Notes under the pieces: generated by a model | The model's database searches: none | Told to the model about the DNA's origin: nothing | Seen by the model: only the letters and a program-made list of their open reading frames with translations | Shown here: positions 43,872 to 51,966 of the stretch, piece by piece | Position numbering within the stretch: position 1 is the stretch's first letter | Layout of the letters: every line of letters begins with the position of its first letter | Program-made: the position numbers and the translations under genes | Source: Cryobacterium sp. Y11 | GTDB taxonomy: Bacteria > Actinomycetota > Actinomycetes > Actinomycetales > Microbacteriaceae | Length of the DNA: 64,000 nucleotides | Assembly (NCBI RefSeq): GCF_002929535.1 | Contig: NZ_PJJO01000058.1 | Location: forward strand, 1-64,000 | Reading direction: 5' to 3'

Positions 43872-43890
43872 GGGGCGGGGCGGGGCGGGG
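43872..43890 (+). repeat. G-quadruplex-forming (GGGGC) repeat
   Basis: Four runs of four G separated by single C (GGGGCGGGGCGGGGCGGGG) stand alone in the gap between the convergent peptidase and alarmone synthetase genes. One-base loops predict a very stable parallel quadruplex. Confidence 0.8.
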
Positions 43891-44066
43891 CTAATTCAGG
43901 CAATCCGGATCGCCAGCGCCGAGACGCCCCGTGTTTTCGGGCCGCGAATGTTCGATGGACTCGGATTTCCTGATTGAGCCACCGGGGCGGTCGCGCTGGT
44001 GGCCTGACCGGGCGTGAGTTATGCGGGTTGGGTGCCGGAGACCACGTGACGCGGGACCGTGAATGC

Positions 44067-44837
44067 CTATTCCGGGTCGGTGCGCCCGCGCATGAAGGAT
44101 TCGAGCAGGCCCTTCGGTAGCGGAAACGGGGGCAGGCCGTCGAAGCTGAACAGGTCGGCATCATCGGAATCGCCGGACTCAAGCGCCACGACCTGGTCGT
44201 GCATCAACTCCATCTTCACGTCGAGGCGATTGGCGGCATCCGCTGCCTGCCGCAGGTCATCGACGAGCGTGTCGGGCACCGCGCCGTTGTACTTGTAGTA
44301 GATCTTGTGTTCCAGGCTCGCCCAGAAGTCCATGGCAATCGTGCGAATCTGAATCTCGACCGTGACCGGCTGCACGCGGTCGGACATGAACACCGGAATC
44401 GCCACGATCAGGTGCAGGCTCTGGTACCCGTTCGTCTTGGGTTTCCGAATGTAGTCTTTCTCCTTTAGCACCGTCACGTCTCGTTGCCCGGCGAGCAGGT
44501 CACGGATGCGATAGGTGTCCGAGATGAAGCTGCAGGTGATGCGAATTCCCGCGATGTCCTGAATATTGTCGCGGATACCGTCAAGCTCGAGTGGATAGCC
44601 CTTGCGGATGGCCTTCTTGAGAATTCCCTCCGGCGACTTCAGCCGTGAGCTGACGTGCTCGATCGGACTGTAATCATGAATCGAGCTGAACTCTTCCTTC
44701 AAGATGTTGATCTTGGTCAGCATCTCATCGGTCGCAAACTTGTACGACATCAGGAATCGGGTCAATTCGAGCTTGAGCTCCCGCAAAGCACCCACGGTGG
44801 CCAGCGCGTCGCCCGGCCGGCCCGGCGCATCGGTCAT
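44067..44837 (-). CDS. small alarmone synthetase (RelA/SpoT synthetase domain only)
   Basis: 256 residues of the GTP pyrophosphokinase (ppGpp synthetase) domain, with no HD hydrolase and no TGS/ACT regulatory domains. Key segments are SSRLKSPEGILKKAIRKG, RDNIQDIAGIRITCSF, IRKPKTNGYQSLHLIVAIP and VEIQIRTIAMDFWASLEHKI; these form the active site. The ATG at 44837 overlaps the alpha-glucosidase stop (ATGA), so I prefer it to the ATG 21 bases upstream. Unbalanced alarmone production would be harmful, so a hydrolase must be encoded elsewhere. Confidence 0.9.
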   Translation of the reverse strand: MTDAPGRPGDALATVGALRELKLELTRFLMSYKFATDEMLTKINILKEEFSSIHDYSPIEHVSSRLKSPEGILKKAIRKGYPLELDGIRDNIQDIAGIRITCSFISDTYRIRDLLAGQRDVTVLKEKDYIRKPKTNGYQSLHLIVAIPVFMSDRVQPVTVEIQIRTIAMDFWASLEHKIYYKYNGAVPDTLVDDLRQAADAANRLDVKMELMHDQVVALESGDSDDADLFSFDGLPPFPLPKGLLESFMRGRTDPE

Positions 44838-46537
44838 GACCGGGCGTCGCGCAACCATGCCGTCGCATCTCCCGGAAGGGTGCGTCCGACGAGGTCTTCG
44901 CTCGCCAGCAGCACCTCACCAGCTGGCAGCTGAACGGATGCCGGGCCCGTGTTGGCCACAATAGTCACGTCGCCGTTCCGGTACGCCACGACATCGGGTC
45001 CAAAGCCTGCGACCCACTCCACCGCGCCGGCGGCAAGAACATACTCCCGACGCAGCCGCAGCGCCAACTTATACAGCTCGAGCGTCGATCCGGCCACGCC
45101 GTTTTGCTGGTCGCGGGCAAGCCCGGCCCACGCGATTGGTTGCGGCAGCCAGCTCTTCGCGCCGGTGCTGAAGCCGAACGATTCGCGCTCGCCCTCCCAC
45201 GGAATCGGCACGCGGCATCCGTCTCGCCCGTAACGTTCGCCGTTGGTGCGAAACCAGGTCGGGTCTTCGCGGGCATGGTCGGGCAGGTCGACGGCCTCTG
45301 GCAGGCCGAGTTCCTCACCCTGATAGAGGTAACTCGAGCCCGGCAGGCTCAGCATTAAAGCGGATGCTGCCCGCGCGCGTCGGAGGCCAAGCGCGGTGTC
45401 TGGCAGCCCAACGGTCTTGGGCCCGATGCCGTGTCCCTGCAAGTTCTCGCCGGTCAGGGCGAGCCGGGAGGCGTGCCGAACCACGTCATGGTTGGAGAGC
45501 ACCCAGGTGCTCGGCGCGCCCACGTTGCCGAAGGCTTCGAGCGACTCGTCGATGACGCGCTTGAGTTTTGCCGCGTTCCACGGGGTTTCAAGGTAGGCGA
45601 AGTTGAAGGCCTGGTGCATCTCGTCTGGACGCACCCATTTGGCCATCTGGCTGAGCGGGTCGACCCAGGCCTCGGCGGCGAGAACGCGGTCACCGGGGTA
45701 GGCCGCGAGAACCTGGTGCCAGTCCCGGTAGATTTCATGCACGCCGTCCTGCGCCCAGTACGGTGCTGTCACGGGCGATTCGGCGCTGATACCGGGCTCG
45801 AGGGTGGCCGGGGCGCCGCCCATGCTGCCGCCCTCTGCGGGAGGCGTGTAATCGGGGAGGCCGGGAGCCTTGATCATGCCGTGCGCGACATCCACTCGAA
45901 AGCCGTCGACGCCGCGGTCGAGCCAGAAGCGCAGCACCGCGCGAAACTGCTCGCGTACCCACTCGCTGTCCCAGTCAAAGTCGGGCTGGCTGCTGTCGAA
46001 CAGGTGCAGATACCACTGGCCGGGAGTGCCGTCAGGGTCGATAGTGCGGGTCCAGGCGCGGCCACCGAAGACGGACTCCCAGTTGTTCGGGGGCAGTTCG
46101 CCGGTCTTGCCCTTGCCGTCGCGGAAGGTGTAGCGGGCGCGCTGCTCGCTGCCAGGGCCGGCGGCGAGAGCAGCTTGGAACCATCCGTGGTCACTCGAGG
46201 AATGGTTCGGCACAATGTCGACGATGACCCGAATGCCGAGATCATGAGCGGTGCGCTGCAGCACCTCGAAGTCGTCGAGCGTGCCAAACAAAGGGTCGAC
46301 GTTGCAGTAGTCGGAGACGTCATAGCCGGCGTCGCGTTGCGGCGACGTATAGAAAGGAGAAAGCCAGATGGCGTCGACGCCAAGGTCTTTGAGTTGCGGC
46401 AGTCGCGCACTGATGCCGGCCAGGTCGCCCATGCCGTCCCCGTTTGCATCGGCGAAGGAGCGCGGGTAAATCTGATAAATGACGGCCGTGCGCCACCATT
46501 CGGTGCCGGAAGTCAGTTTGGTGCCAGTCATACCCAA
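44834..46537 (-). CDS. glycoside hydrolase family 13 alpha-glucosidase
   Basis: 567-residue cytoplasmic enzyme, probably cleaving alpha-1,4 or alpha-1,6 gluco-oligosaccharides. GH13 regions: DIVPNHSSSDHGWFQ (region I), GFRVDVAHGMIKAPG (II, nucleophile Asp), LAAEAWV (III, acid/base Glu) and WVLSNHDVVRH (IV). The N-terminus WWRTAVIYQIYPRSFADANG is standard. ATG at 46537 or two codons later. It is the first gene of a two-gene unit with the alarmone synthetase. Confidence 0.92.
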   Translation of the reverse strand: MGMTGTKLTSGTEWWRTAVIYQIYPRSFADANGDGMGDLAGISARLPQLKDLGVDAIWLSPFYTSPQRDAGYDVSDYCNVDPLFGTLDDFEVLQRTAHDLGIRVIVDIVPNHSSSDHGWFQAALAAGPGSEQRARYTFRDGKGKTGELPPNNWESVFGGRAWTRTIDPDGTPGQWYLHLFDSSQPDFDWDSEWVREQFRAVLRFWLDRGVDGFRVDVAHGMIKAPGLPDYTPPAEGGSMGGAPATLEPGISAESPVTAPYWAQDGVHEIYRDWHQVLAAYPGDRVLAAEAWVDPLSQMAKWVRPDEMHQAFNFAYLETPWNAAKLKRVIDESLEAFGNVGAPSTWVLSNHDVVRHASRLALTGENLQGHGIGPKTVGLPDTALGLRRARAASALMLSLPGSSYLYQGEELGLPEAVDLPDHAREDPTWFRTNGERYGRDGCRVPIPWEGERESFGFSTGAKSWLPQPIAWAGLARDQQNGVAGSTLELYKLALRLRREYVLAAGAVEWVAGFGPDVVAYRNGDVTIVANTGPASVQLPAGEVLLASEDLVGRTLPGDATAWLRDARS

Positions 46538-46657
46538 AATGCTACGGCATACCAGTGGATGCCTGTAGTTGTCGAAGTGGTCTCGATCACGCTGTCGGGG
46601 TGATAAAGTTTCTAGGTTGCCAAAAACACGGCATTGCTGCTGATTTTTAGTTGCTTT

Positions 46658-46729
<72 letters not shown>

Positions 46730-46760
46730 CAGGCTTGGAAGCGCACAGCCAACAAGTCGC

Positions 46761-46834
46761 GGCGGGGTAGCTCAGTTGGTTAGAGCACACGGCTCATAAT
46801 CGTGGTGTCGCGGGTTCAATTCCCGCTCCCGCTA
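46761..46834 (+). tRNA. tRNA-Met(CAT), elongator type
   Basis: 74-base cloverleaf. The acceptor GGCGGGG pairs with TCCCGCT (GU pairs at both ends); anticodon loop CTCATAA gives CAT. The paired first base and absence of three GC pairs under the anticodon loop favour elongator over initiator. The Thr-Met pair ahead of hadA/hadB-like genes matches mycobacterial order. Confidence 0.92.
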
Positions 46835-46850
46835 CACGGATTCACTAAAT

Positions 46851-46884
46851 GCCCCGGACTTCTGCGGAAGTCCGGGGCTTTTTT
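46851..46884 (+). terminator. intrinsic terminator after the tRNA pair
   Basis: A 12-bp perfect stem GCCCCGGACTTC/GAAGTCCGGGGC with a 4-base loop and a run of six T. Confidence 0.92.
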
Positions 46885-47021
46885 GCTCGAGGCGCCAGTC
46901 GATGTCGCTTTCGGGCGCGCTCATCCGCTCGACCGCGCGTGCGGCATCCGTTTCTACCCTCATTTGGGGGTAAAATTCCAGCAATCGGGAGTTTCCCGGG
47001 CATGCAAGGAAAGGTCGAACT

Positions 47022-47186
47022 ATGAATCCGCTTCTCATTATTGTGGCCGTTGTTGCGGTTGTATTGCTGATTACCGGCGGGCTGGTGCAGTCGCTGCAGT
47101 TCCTGCTCTGGGTCGGTATCGTTCTCGCGATCATCGCCGTGATCATGTTCCTCATGCGGTCGATGTCGGGGCGCAAGAACGCCTAG
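47022..47186 (+). CDS. small two-helix membrane protein
   Basis: 54 residues with two hydrophobic helices (NPLLIIVAVVAVVLLITGGL and FLLWVGIVLAIIAVIMFLMR) and a basic tail SMSGRKNA. A good ribosome site (AAGGAAAGG) precedes the ATG. Similar tiny hairpin proteins of unknown role are common in actinobacteria. A strong hairpin follows. Confidence 0.7.
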   Translation: MNPLLIIVAVVAVVLLITGGLVQSLQFLLWVGIVLAIIAVIMFLMRSMSGRKNA

Positions 47187-47200
47187 CAACGCACCGCCGA

Positions 47201-47259
47201 GCACAGCCGGGAGAATGCGCTCATTCCCCCGGCTGTGCGGCTGTGCGGCTGTGCGGCTC
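47201..47259 (+). repeat. hairpin plus 8-bp tandem repeat
   Basis: GCACAGCCGGG (47201-47211) pairs with CCCGGCTGTGC (47228-47238), with an inner GAATG/CATTC, probably ending the small membrane protein transcript. The last 8 bases of the right arm then repeat in tandem: GGCTGTGC three times from 47231, plus a partial copy to 47259. Confidence 0.7.
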
Positions 47260-47437
47260 AAGCCAGTGGCGCCGAGTCGGCCTTCGCCACACGACGATGC
47301 CGGTCAGACCATTTACCATAGAGTCAACGAACTGAAATCAAGGCGGATTGCGCGGTGACCATCGGCGCGATCACGGCCCTGTGACCCGGCACTGCGACCC
47401 GACGCTGTGCCCGCGGTTTGCGAAACGATTGGACCCC

Positions 47438-48334
47438 GTGCCTGAAATCACCACTGCCCCCCGAGTCGTTGTCGTCGGCGATGCGTTGATCGACGTGTTG
47501 CAAGACTCCGAGGCCAGCAGGGAGTTTCCCGGCGGCGCCGCCCTCAACGTTGCGGTCGGCCTGGCCGTGCTCGGTGTACCAACAACCCTGATTGCGATGG
47601 TCGGCGACGACGCCGACGGCGCCGTCATTCGGGCGTTCCTCAACCAATACGGGGTGCAGCTGATAGCGACGCCCGGCCCGCTCGGATCGTCCCGGGCGGT
47701 ATCTGACCGCACGGACGGCGAACCGCGCTACTTCTTCAACGATGCGGCGAAAGCGCGCCGCATTGAATTCGGTGCGGTTGAGCGTGCGGCGCTCGATGCC
47801 GCCCGGCTTGTCGTCGTGAGCTGTTTTCCGTTCGACGACACCGCCCAGACCGAAGCGTTCATGGCCTGCGTGACCGACCCGGAACAGCGTCTGGTGATCG
47901 ACCCCAACCCGCGCGCCGGAATGCTGCGTGACGGTCCGCGTTTCGTGCGCAACTTCGAGGCGCTTGCCGCGCGCAGCCTACTCGTGAAGGTCGGCGATGA
48001 AGACGCAGATCTGCTCTACGACAGTACCCTCGACGAATTGCGGGCGCGCCTGGTTGCCGCTGGGGCCGGAACGGTGCTCGCGACGGCCGGGCGCCTCGGC
48101 GCGTCGGTGGTCGTGGGTCTGAATAATCTGGTCAGCGTGCCGATATACGAGCTTGATGGCCCAATCGTTGACACGATGGGTGCCGGGGACGCAACGCTGG
48201 CGGCATCCGTTTGCAGCATCGTTCGAGGCGGCGTACCGCAAGATGCCGCAGCTTGGCAGGTTCTGTTGGTCGACGCGATGCTCACCGCAGCGGCGACCTG
48301 CCGGCACGAGGGCGCCCTGCTGCGCCGCCCGTAA
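47438..48334 (+). CDS. PfkB-family carbohydrate kinase
   Basis: 298-residue sugar kinase of the ribokinase family. The N-terminal strand VVVVGDALIDVLQD and FPGGAALNVAVGLAVLG motif are followed by the C-terminal anion hole and catalytic base DTMGAGDATLAAS. The substrate (fructose, adenosine, ribose or other) is not determinable. GTG at 47438 starts the homologous region; the upstream frame to 47348 is not protein-like. Confidence 0.87.
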   Translation: MPEITTAPRVVVVGDALIDVLQDSEASREFPGGAALNVAVGLAVLGVPTTLIAMVGDDADGAVIRAFLNQYGVQLIATPGPLGSSRAVSDRTDGEPRYFFNDAAKARRIEFGAVERAALDAARLVVVSCFPFDDTAQTEAFMACVTDPEQRLVIDPNPRAGMLRDGPRFVRNFEALAARSLLVKVGDEDADLLYDSTLDELRARLVAAGAGTVLATAGRLGASVVVGLNNLVSVPIYELDGPIVDTMGAGDATLAASVCSIVRGGVPQDAAAWQVLLVDAMLTAAATCRHEGALLRRP

Positions 48335-48402
48335 CTCGTGCGGTCGGGCGAGCGGATGCTGCGGCCTACGTCGCCAGGGCTCCCGGGTTGGGAGCTTGCG
48401 GT

Positions 48403-48975
48403 TTACGCTTCGGGCGCGGCGGCTGGCTCGGTTAGGTTCAGCCGGCTGCGAATTGCGTCGCGGGCCTGCTGGGCAGCGCGGCGCACCTCTTTGTCGGGGT
48501 CGCGCAGGCGAACCTCGATCGTGGCGATGTTCTCGACGGTGCCCTGATCGGCGAGGGCGTGCAGGGCGGCCGCGCGCACCCGCGGGTGCTCGTCGGTCGT
48601 GAGACGCACGAGCTTGGGTACGACCTGTAGGCCGCGCAGCAGCACAACCTTGGCGCACATTTCGCGCACTCGCCAGGCCTGGTTGTTCAGGCCGACGACG
48701 ATGTACGGCGCGGCCTGCTCGCCCCAGACGTGCAGCAGCGCGCGAGCGCCCCACAACTCGGGCCAGTACAGGGCGGGAGCACCCTCGAGAATGCCGAGGG
48801 CGTGACGCCCGCCGGCGTAAAGCAAAAAGTCTTTTCCGGCGTTCTTGGCGCGCAGCAGGGCCACGGAATTGTCGATGACGACGTTCTCGCCGTAGTGCGC
48901 GACGGCGGCGCGAATGCGCTCTTCGGTCGGGCTGTCGATCGGAAGGTCGGGGTGCGGAGTCAATTTGTTTTGCAT
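48403..48975 (-). CDS. HEAT-repeat protein
   Basis: 190-residue helical protein. The C-terminal half shows HEAT/armadillo-type repeats: GLNNQAWRVREMCAKVVLLR, TTDEHPRVRAAALHALADQG and RDPDKEVRRAAQQARDAIRS. The N-terminal half has GRHALGILEGAPALYWPELW. These repeats bind proteins or DNA in general; no enzyme motif is seen. Confidence 0.8.
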   Translation of the reverse strand: MQNKLTPHPDLPIDSPTEERIRAAVAHYGENVVIDNSVALLRAKNAGKDFLLYAGGRHALGILEGAPALYWPELWGARALLHVWGEQAAPYIVVGLNNQAWRVREMCAKVVLLRGLQVVPKLVRLTTDEHPRVRAAALHALADQGTVENIATIEVRLRDPDKEVRRAAQQARDAIRSRLNLTEPAAAPEA

Positions 48976-49013
48976 AGCCCCCTAACGCTACCCTCCCAGC
49001 GTCCACTCCGGCT

Positions 49014-49074
49014 CGCGAGAGCGCAAAAAGTGCCCGTTTGAGAGTGCGAAGCGGGCACTTTTTGCGCTCTCGCG
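49014..49074. repeat. long perfect palindrome, 23-bp arms, abutting a stop codon
   Basis: Positions 49014-49036 (beginning CGCGAGAGCGCAAAAAGT) are the exact reverse complement of 49052-49074, with a 15-base loop. The arm ends at the base next to the TAA of the GNAT gene. A decayed relative is at 41221. As RNA on the minus strand it would be a very strong hairpin with internal A- and U-runs. Confidence 0.92.
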
Positions 49075-49521
49075 TTAGATGAGGGTGATCTCGAACCCGG
49101 AGGCTCGCTCGTAGATGCCGTAGTTGCCGATGTCGGTGAAGCCGAGGCTGCGGTAGAGGGCAAGCGCTTCGGGCTGGGCGAAGCCCGTTTCCAGGCGCAT
49201 TCGCTCGTAGCCAAGATTGCGCGCCAGTGACGCCAGCTCGCGCAGAATCGTTTTTGCGTGTCCCTGGCGGCGGTAGCTGGGGTTGGTCCACATGCGCTTG
49301 ACCTCGGCGGTGGTCGTGTTGAACTGGCGCAGACCGCCGCCGGAGACGGTGGTGTGGCCATCGACGAGTACCAGAAAGCCGCCGGTCGGAGGGTCGAATT
49401 CGGTGCCGTCAACGTCATGCACGGAATCGCCATCGCCGTATCGTGTTTCGTACTCACGGTGCAGGTCAAGTAGAAGAGGGGCTACCTCGGGGTCACCGAG
49501 GCGCACGGATACACATTTCAC
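49075..49521 (-). CDS. GNAT-family N-acetyltransferase
   Basis: 148-residue acetyltransferase. The acetyl-CoA motif A is SYRRQGHAKTILRELASLA, preceded by the beta strand VKRMWTNP and followed by MRLETGFAQPEALALYRSLG and FTDIGNYGIYER. Substrate unknown. GTG at 49521 gives the usual length; a TTG at 49545 is the alternative. Confidence 0.85.
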   Translation of the reverse strand: MKCVSVRLGDPEVAPLLLDLHREYETRYGDGDSVHDVDGTEFDPPTGGFLVLVDGHTTVSGGGLRQFNTTTAEVKRMWTNPSYRRQGHAKTILRELASLARNLGYERMRLETGFAQPEALALYRSLGFTDIGNYGIYERASGFEITLI

Positions 49522-49569
49522 GGTACTCAGTCTGCGCCTTGGCAAAGCGTGCTCGTGACCGACTGTCGG

Positions 49570-50835
49570 CTAGGCGCCAAGCAGTGAGAGCGGGATCACG
49601 GCAATCCCATCGGCCCGACGGTAAGCGTATTCACCGGTATAGATGACGGCAGCATCGGTGAGTTCGCCCCGCATGTGCTCGCGGAGCCAGAGTAGGTGTT
49701 TGATATCGCTGTCGCCGATGCGGCGGTCTAACTTCACCTCCAAGGCTGCGGTTGCGCCGTTTTCGCCGTGCAGGATGAAGTCGATCTCGTGGTCGCCTTT
49801 GCTGGTTCTGAGGTGGGAAACGGTGGCTTCCGCCGCTTGAGCGTAGGTACGCAGGCTGAGCCCAACGAGAGCTTCGAAAAGTGAGCCGAGCTGCGTCTTG
49901 TCGTTCGGGCCGATCAAGGTTCCGTTTGAGTTGAGCAACCGTTGCTCATCAAGCCCGAGCAGTCGAGCTGCCAGTGCAGGATCGGCCAGGAAGTGTTTTG
50001 GTGTTGCGCCGAAGCGGGTGAAGGCGTTCCGCGGTTGCCATGGCGCTACGGGATCGAGGAGCCACAGCTGTGCGAGGACGTCGCGGTACGCCATCGTCGT
50101 CTGTTTGGCCGGCTTGTTCGAGAGGCCGGGCATCGCCAGGTCGAGGATCTTCGCGTAAGACGTCGTCGTCGCGGTCGCGGCAGCGTACGCGGACATCCAT
50201 GAGCGGAGAGTCTTGGGCCTTCGCACCTGCCGTCCCTGCTCCGGAAAGTCCCGTTCGACGATCCTCGTAATGTAGCTGTCGAGCTGGGCTCGGCGAAGCC
50301 GTGCGGGGAGCTCGCGAATGCCGGGAAACCCCGATGCGACGATCTCCTCGACATAATCAACGAGCTTAAGTGAGCTTGTTCCTGAGATCTCGGCATTGCC
50401 GGACAGTATCTGTGCAAGGCTCACGGTCGCGCGTTCACGCTGTCGTTCTTCGAAAGCAAGCGGGCGCATTCGCAAAGAGAGGATGCGGCCGGCACCGGAG
50501 TGCACAGGAAGTTCAGTAGGCACTGCACTGCCTGTGAGGAGATACCTGCCCGGTTCGGCGCCGTTGTCAACAGCACGGCGCACGGCATCCCAGATTGACG
50601 GCATCCGCTGCCACTCGTCGATCAAGACCGGTGCCGTGGCGGAGAGAATCGCTTCGGGTGCTGCTCGCAGTAGCTCGGCGACCGATTGGTCGTCGAGGCG
50701 GAAAACGGTGCGTGCCCGCTCCCCGGCAGTGGCCGTCTTTCCCACGCCCTTCGGGCCGTCAATGCTGATCGCCGCGGCGCCGGGCACGAGCTCGTCGAGC
50801 TCCGAGTCGATGACGCGTCTCCTATACTCGGCCAT
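49570..50835 (-). CDS. AAA ATPase with DUF4143 and nuclease-like C-terminus
   Basis: 421 residues. The Walker A is SIDGPKGVGKTATAGE (about residues 24-39), the Walker B VLIDEWQRMPSIWDAV, and sensor segment GRYLLTGSAVPTEL. The middle is the DUF4143 region. Near the C-terminus HEIDFIL and ALEVKLDRR form a D-ExK pattern like restriction-type nucleases, and a winged helix is likely in the middle. The family is scattered and patchy across bacteria, often single genes, with unclear function (defence or addiction has been suggested). Four exact-period repeats lie just upstream. Confidence 0.85.
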   Translation of the reverse strand: MAEYRRRVIDSELDELVPGAAAISIDGPKGVGKTATAGERARTVFRLDDQSVAELLRAAPEAILSATAPVLIDEWQRMPSIWDAVRRAVDNGAEPGRYLLTGSAVPTELPVHSGAGRILSLRMRPLAFEERQRERATVSLAQILSGNAEISGTSSLKLVDYVEEIVASGFPGIRELPARLRRAQLDSYITRIVERDFPEQGRQVRRPKTLRSWMSAYAAATATTTSYAKILDLAMPGLSNKPAKQTTMAYRDVLAQLWLLDPVAPWQPRNAFTRFGATPKHFLADPALAARLLGLDEQRLLNSNGTLIGPNDKTQLGSLFEALVGLSLRTYAQAAEATVSHLRTSKGDHEIDFILHGENGATAALEVKLDRRIGDSDIKHLLWLREHMRGELTDAAVIYTGEYAYRRADGIAVIPLSLLGA

Positions 50836-50865
50836 TTCGTGCCCTTCCAGTGACCTGCGGAAATC

Positions 50866-50952
50866 CTAGTCTTCCATTTATCCGTCTGCTACTCTCCCAT
50901 TTATCCGCTCCATACACTCCCATTTATCTATTTTCTACTCGTCCATTTTTCC
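50866..50952. repeat. four 18-bp direct repeats with exact 23-bp period, upstream of the DUF4143 gene
   Basis: Copies begin at 50866, 50889, 50912 and 50935. The plus-strand consensus is CTACTCTCCCATTTATCC (gene sense GGATAAATGGGAGAGTAG); copies differ at one to four positions, while the 5-base spacers are unrelated. The array ends 31 bases from the DUF4143 ATG. It looks like an iterated operator or binding array. Confidence 0.9.
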
Positions 50953-51081
50953 TAAAATTCAGAAATGCAGCGTCATATTTCGCCAGCAGACGGGCCTCGC
51001 TGGTCGTAAAACCCCCGCGCAGAACCGGTGCCGCCGCGTGGCCAGGCTCGCGTGTGGATGGCCGCTGAGTAGAATCGACGA

Positions 51082-51528
51082 GTGTCAGTGAACCCAGAGT
51101 TGCAGGGGCGGGTCTTTCCGCCGGTCGCACCGTATCTTGTCGGACGTGAAAAGGTGCGCGAATTCTCCCGCGCCGTGTTCGCGACCAACCCGATCAACCA
51201 CGATCCCGAAGCGGCCCGCGCGGCCGGCCACGCCGATGTCGTCGCCCCGCCCACGTTTGCCGTGGTCGTGCAGGAAGCCACCCTGGCCCAGCTGTTGGCC
51301 GAACCCGATGGCGGCATCGACTTCACCCGCGTCGTGCACGGCGACCAGCGTTTCAGCTACACCCGCCCAATCGTGGCCGGTGACGAGCTCACGGCCACCC
51401 TCGCGGTGACGAGCATCAAGACCCTCGGTGGCCACTCGATGCTGACCGCCGAGTCCACGATCGTCGACCAGACCGGCGGCCACGTCGTGACCGCTATCTC
51501 CACCCTCGTCGTCAGGGGAGACGAATGA
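51082..51528 (+). CDS. MaoC-like (R)-hydratase subunit, N-terminal type (HadA-like, UPF0336)
   Basis: 148-residue hot-dog fold protein. It opens VNPELQGRVFPPVAPYLVGR and contains INHDPEAARAAGHADVVAPP and VVHGDQRFSYTRPIVAGDEL, typical of HadA-like partners. Such subunits normally lack the catalytic Asp/His and pair with a HadB-like subunit, encoded next with a 4-base overlap. In mycobacteria the pair dehydrates acyl chains in FAS-II; Microbacteriaceae lack mycolic acids, so the substrate here is unclear. Confidence 0.88.
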   Translation: MSVNPELQGRVFPPVAPYLVGREKVREFSRAVFATNPINHDPEAARAAGHADVVAPPTFAVVVQEATLAQLLAEPDGGIDFTRVVHGDQRFSYTRPIVAGDELTATLAVTSIKTLGGHSMLTAESTIVDQTGGHVVTAISTLVVRGDE

Positions 51529-51962
51529 CCCCCGCCTCATCCATCAGGTCAGTGGCTGACCTCGAGGTCGGCAGCGTCGTCGCCGAGGCGAGTTTCTTGC
51601 TGACGCGGGATTCCCTCGTGCATTACGCCGGGGCATCCGGTGATTTCAACCCCATTCACTATCGCGACGATATCGCGCAGTCGGTGGGACTGTCCGGCGT
51701 ACTCGCCCACGGCATGCTCACCATGGGCCTGGCCGTGCAGCCCGTCGTCGACTGGGCCGGCGACCCAGCGCGGGTGATTGATTACCAGGTGCGCTTCACC
51801 CGGCCGGTATTCGTCGATGCGACGAATGGCGCGACCGTGACGGTGGTCGCCAAGGTCGGCGCCATTGAGACCGAATCCGGTGTGGCCCGCATCGACTTGA
51901 CCGTGACTTTCAACGGCTCGACGGTGCTCGGCAAGGCGCAGGCGCGCGTCAACCTGGCTTGA
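51525..51962 (+). CDS. MaoC-like (R)-hydratase, catalytic subunit (HadB-like)
   Basis: 145-residue hot-dog hydratase. The catalytic motif is YAGASGDFNPIHYRDD (Asp and His), followed by VGLSGVLAHGMLTMGLAVQ. It likely forms a heterodimer with the preceding protein. The stop is 4 bases before murB. Confidence 0.9.
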   Translation: MTPASSIRSVADLEVGSVVAEASFLLTRDSLVHYAGASGDFNPIHYRDDIAQSVGLSGVLAHGMLTMGLAVQPVVDWAGDPARVIDYQVRFTRPVFVDATNGATVTVVAKVGAIETESGVARIDLTVTFNGSTVLGKAQARVNLA

Positions 51963-51966
51963 CCCC

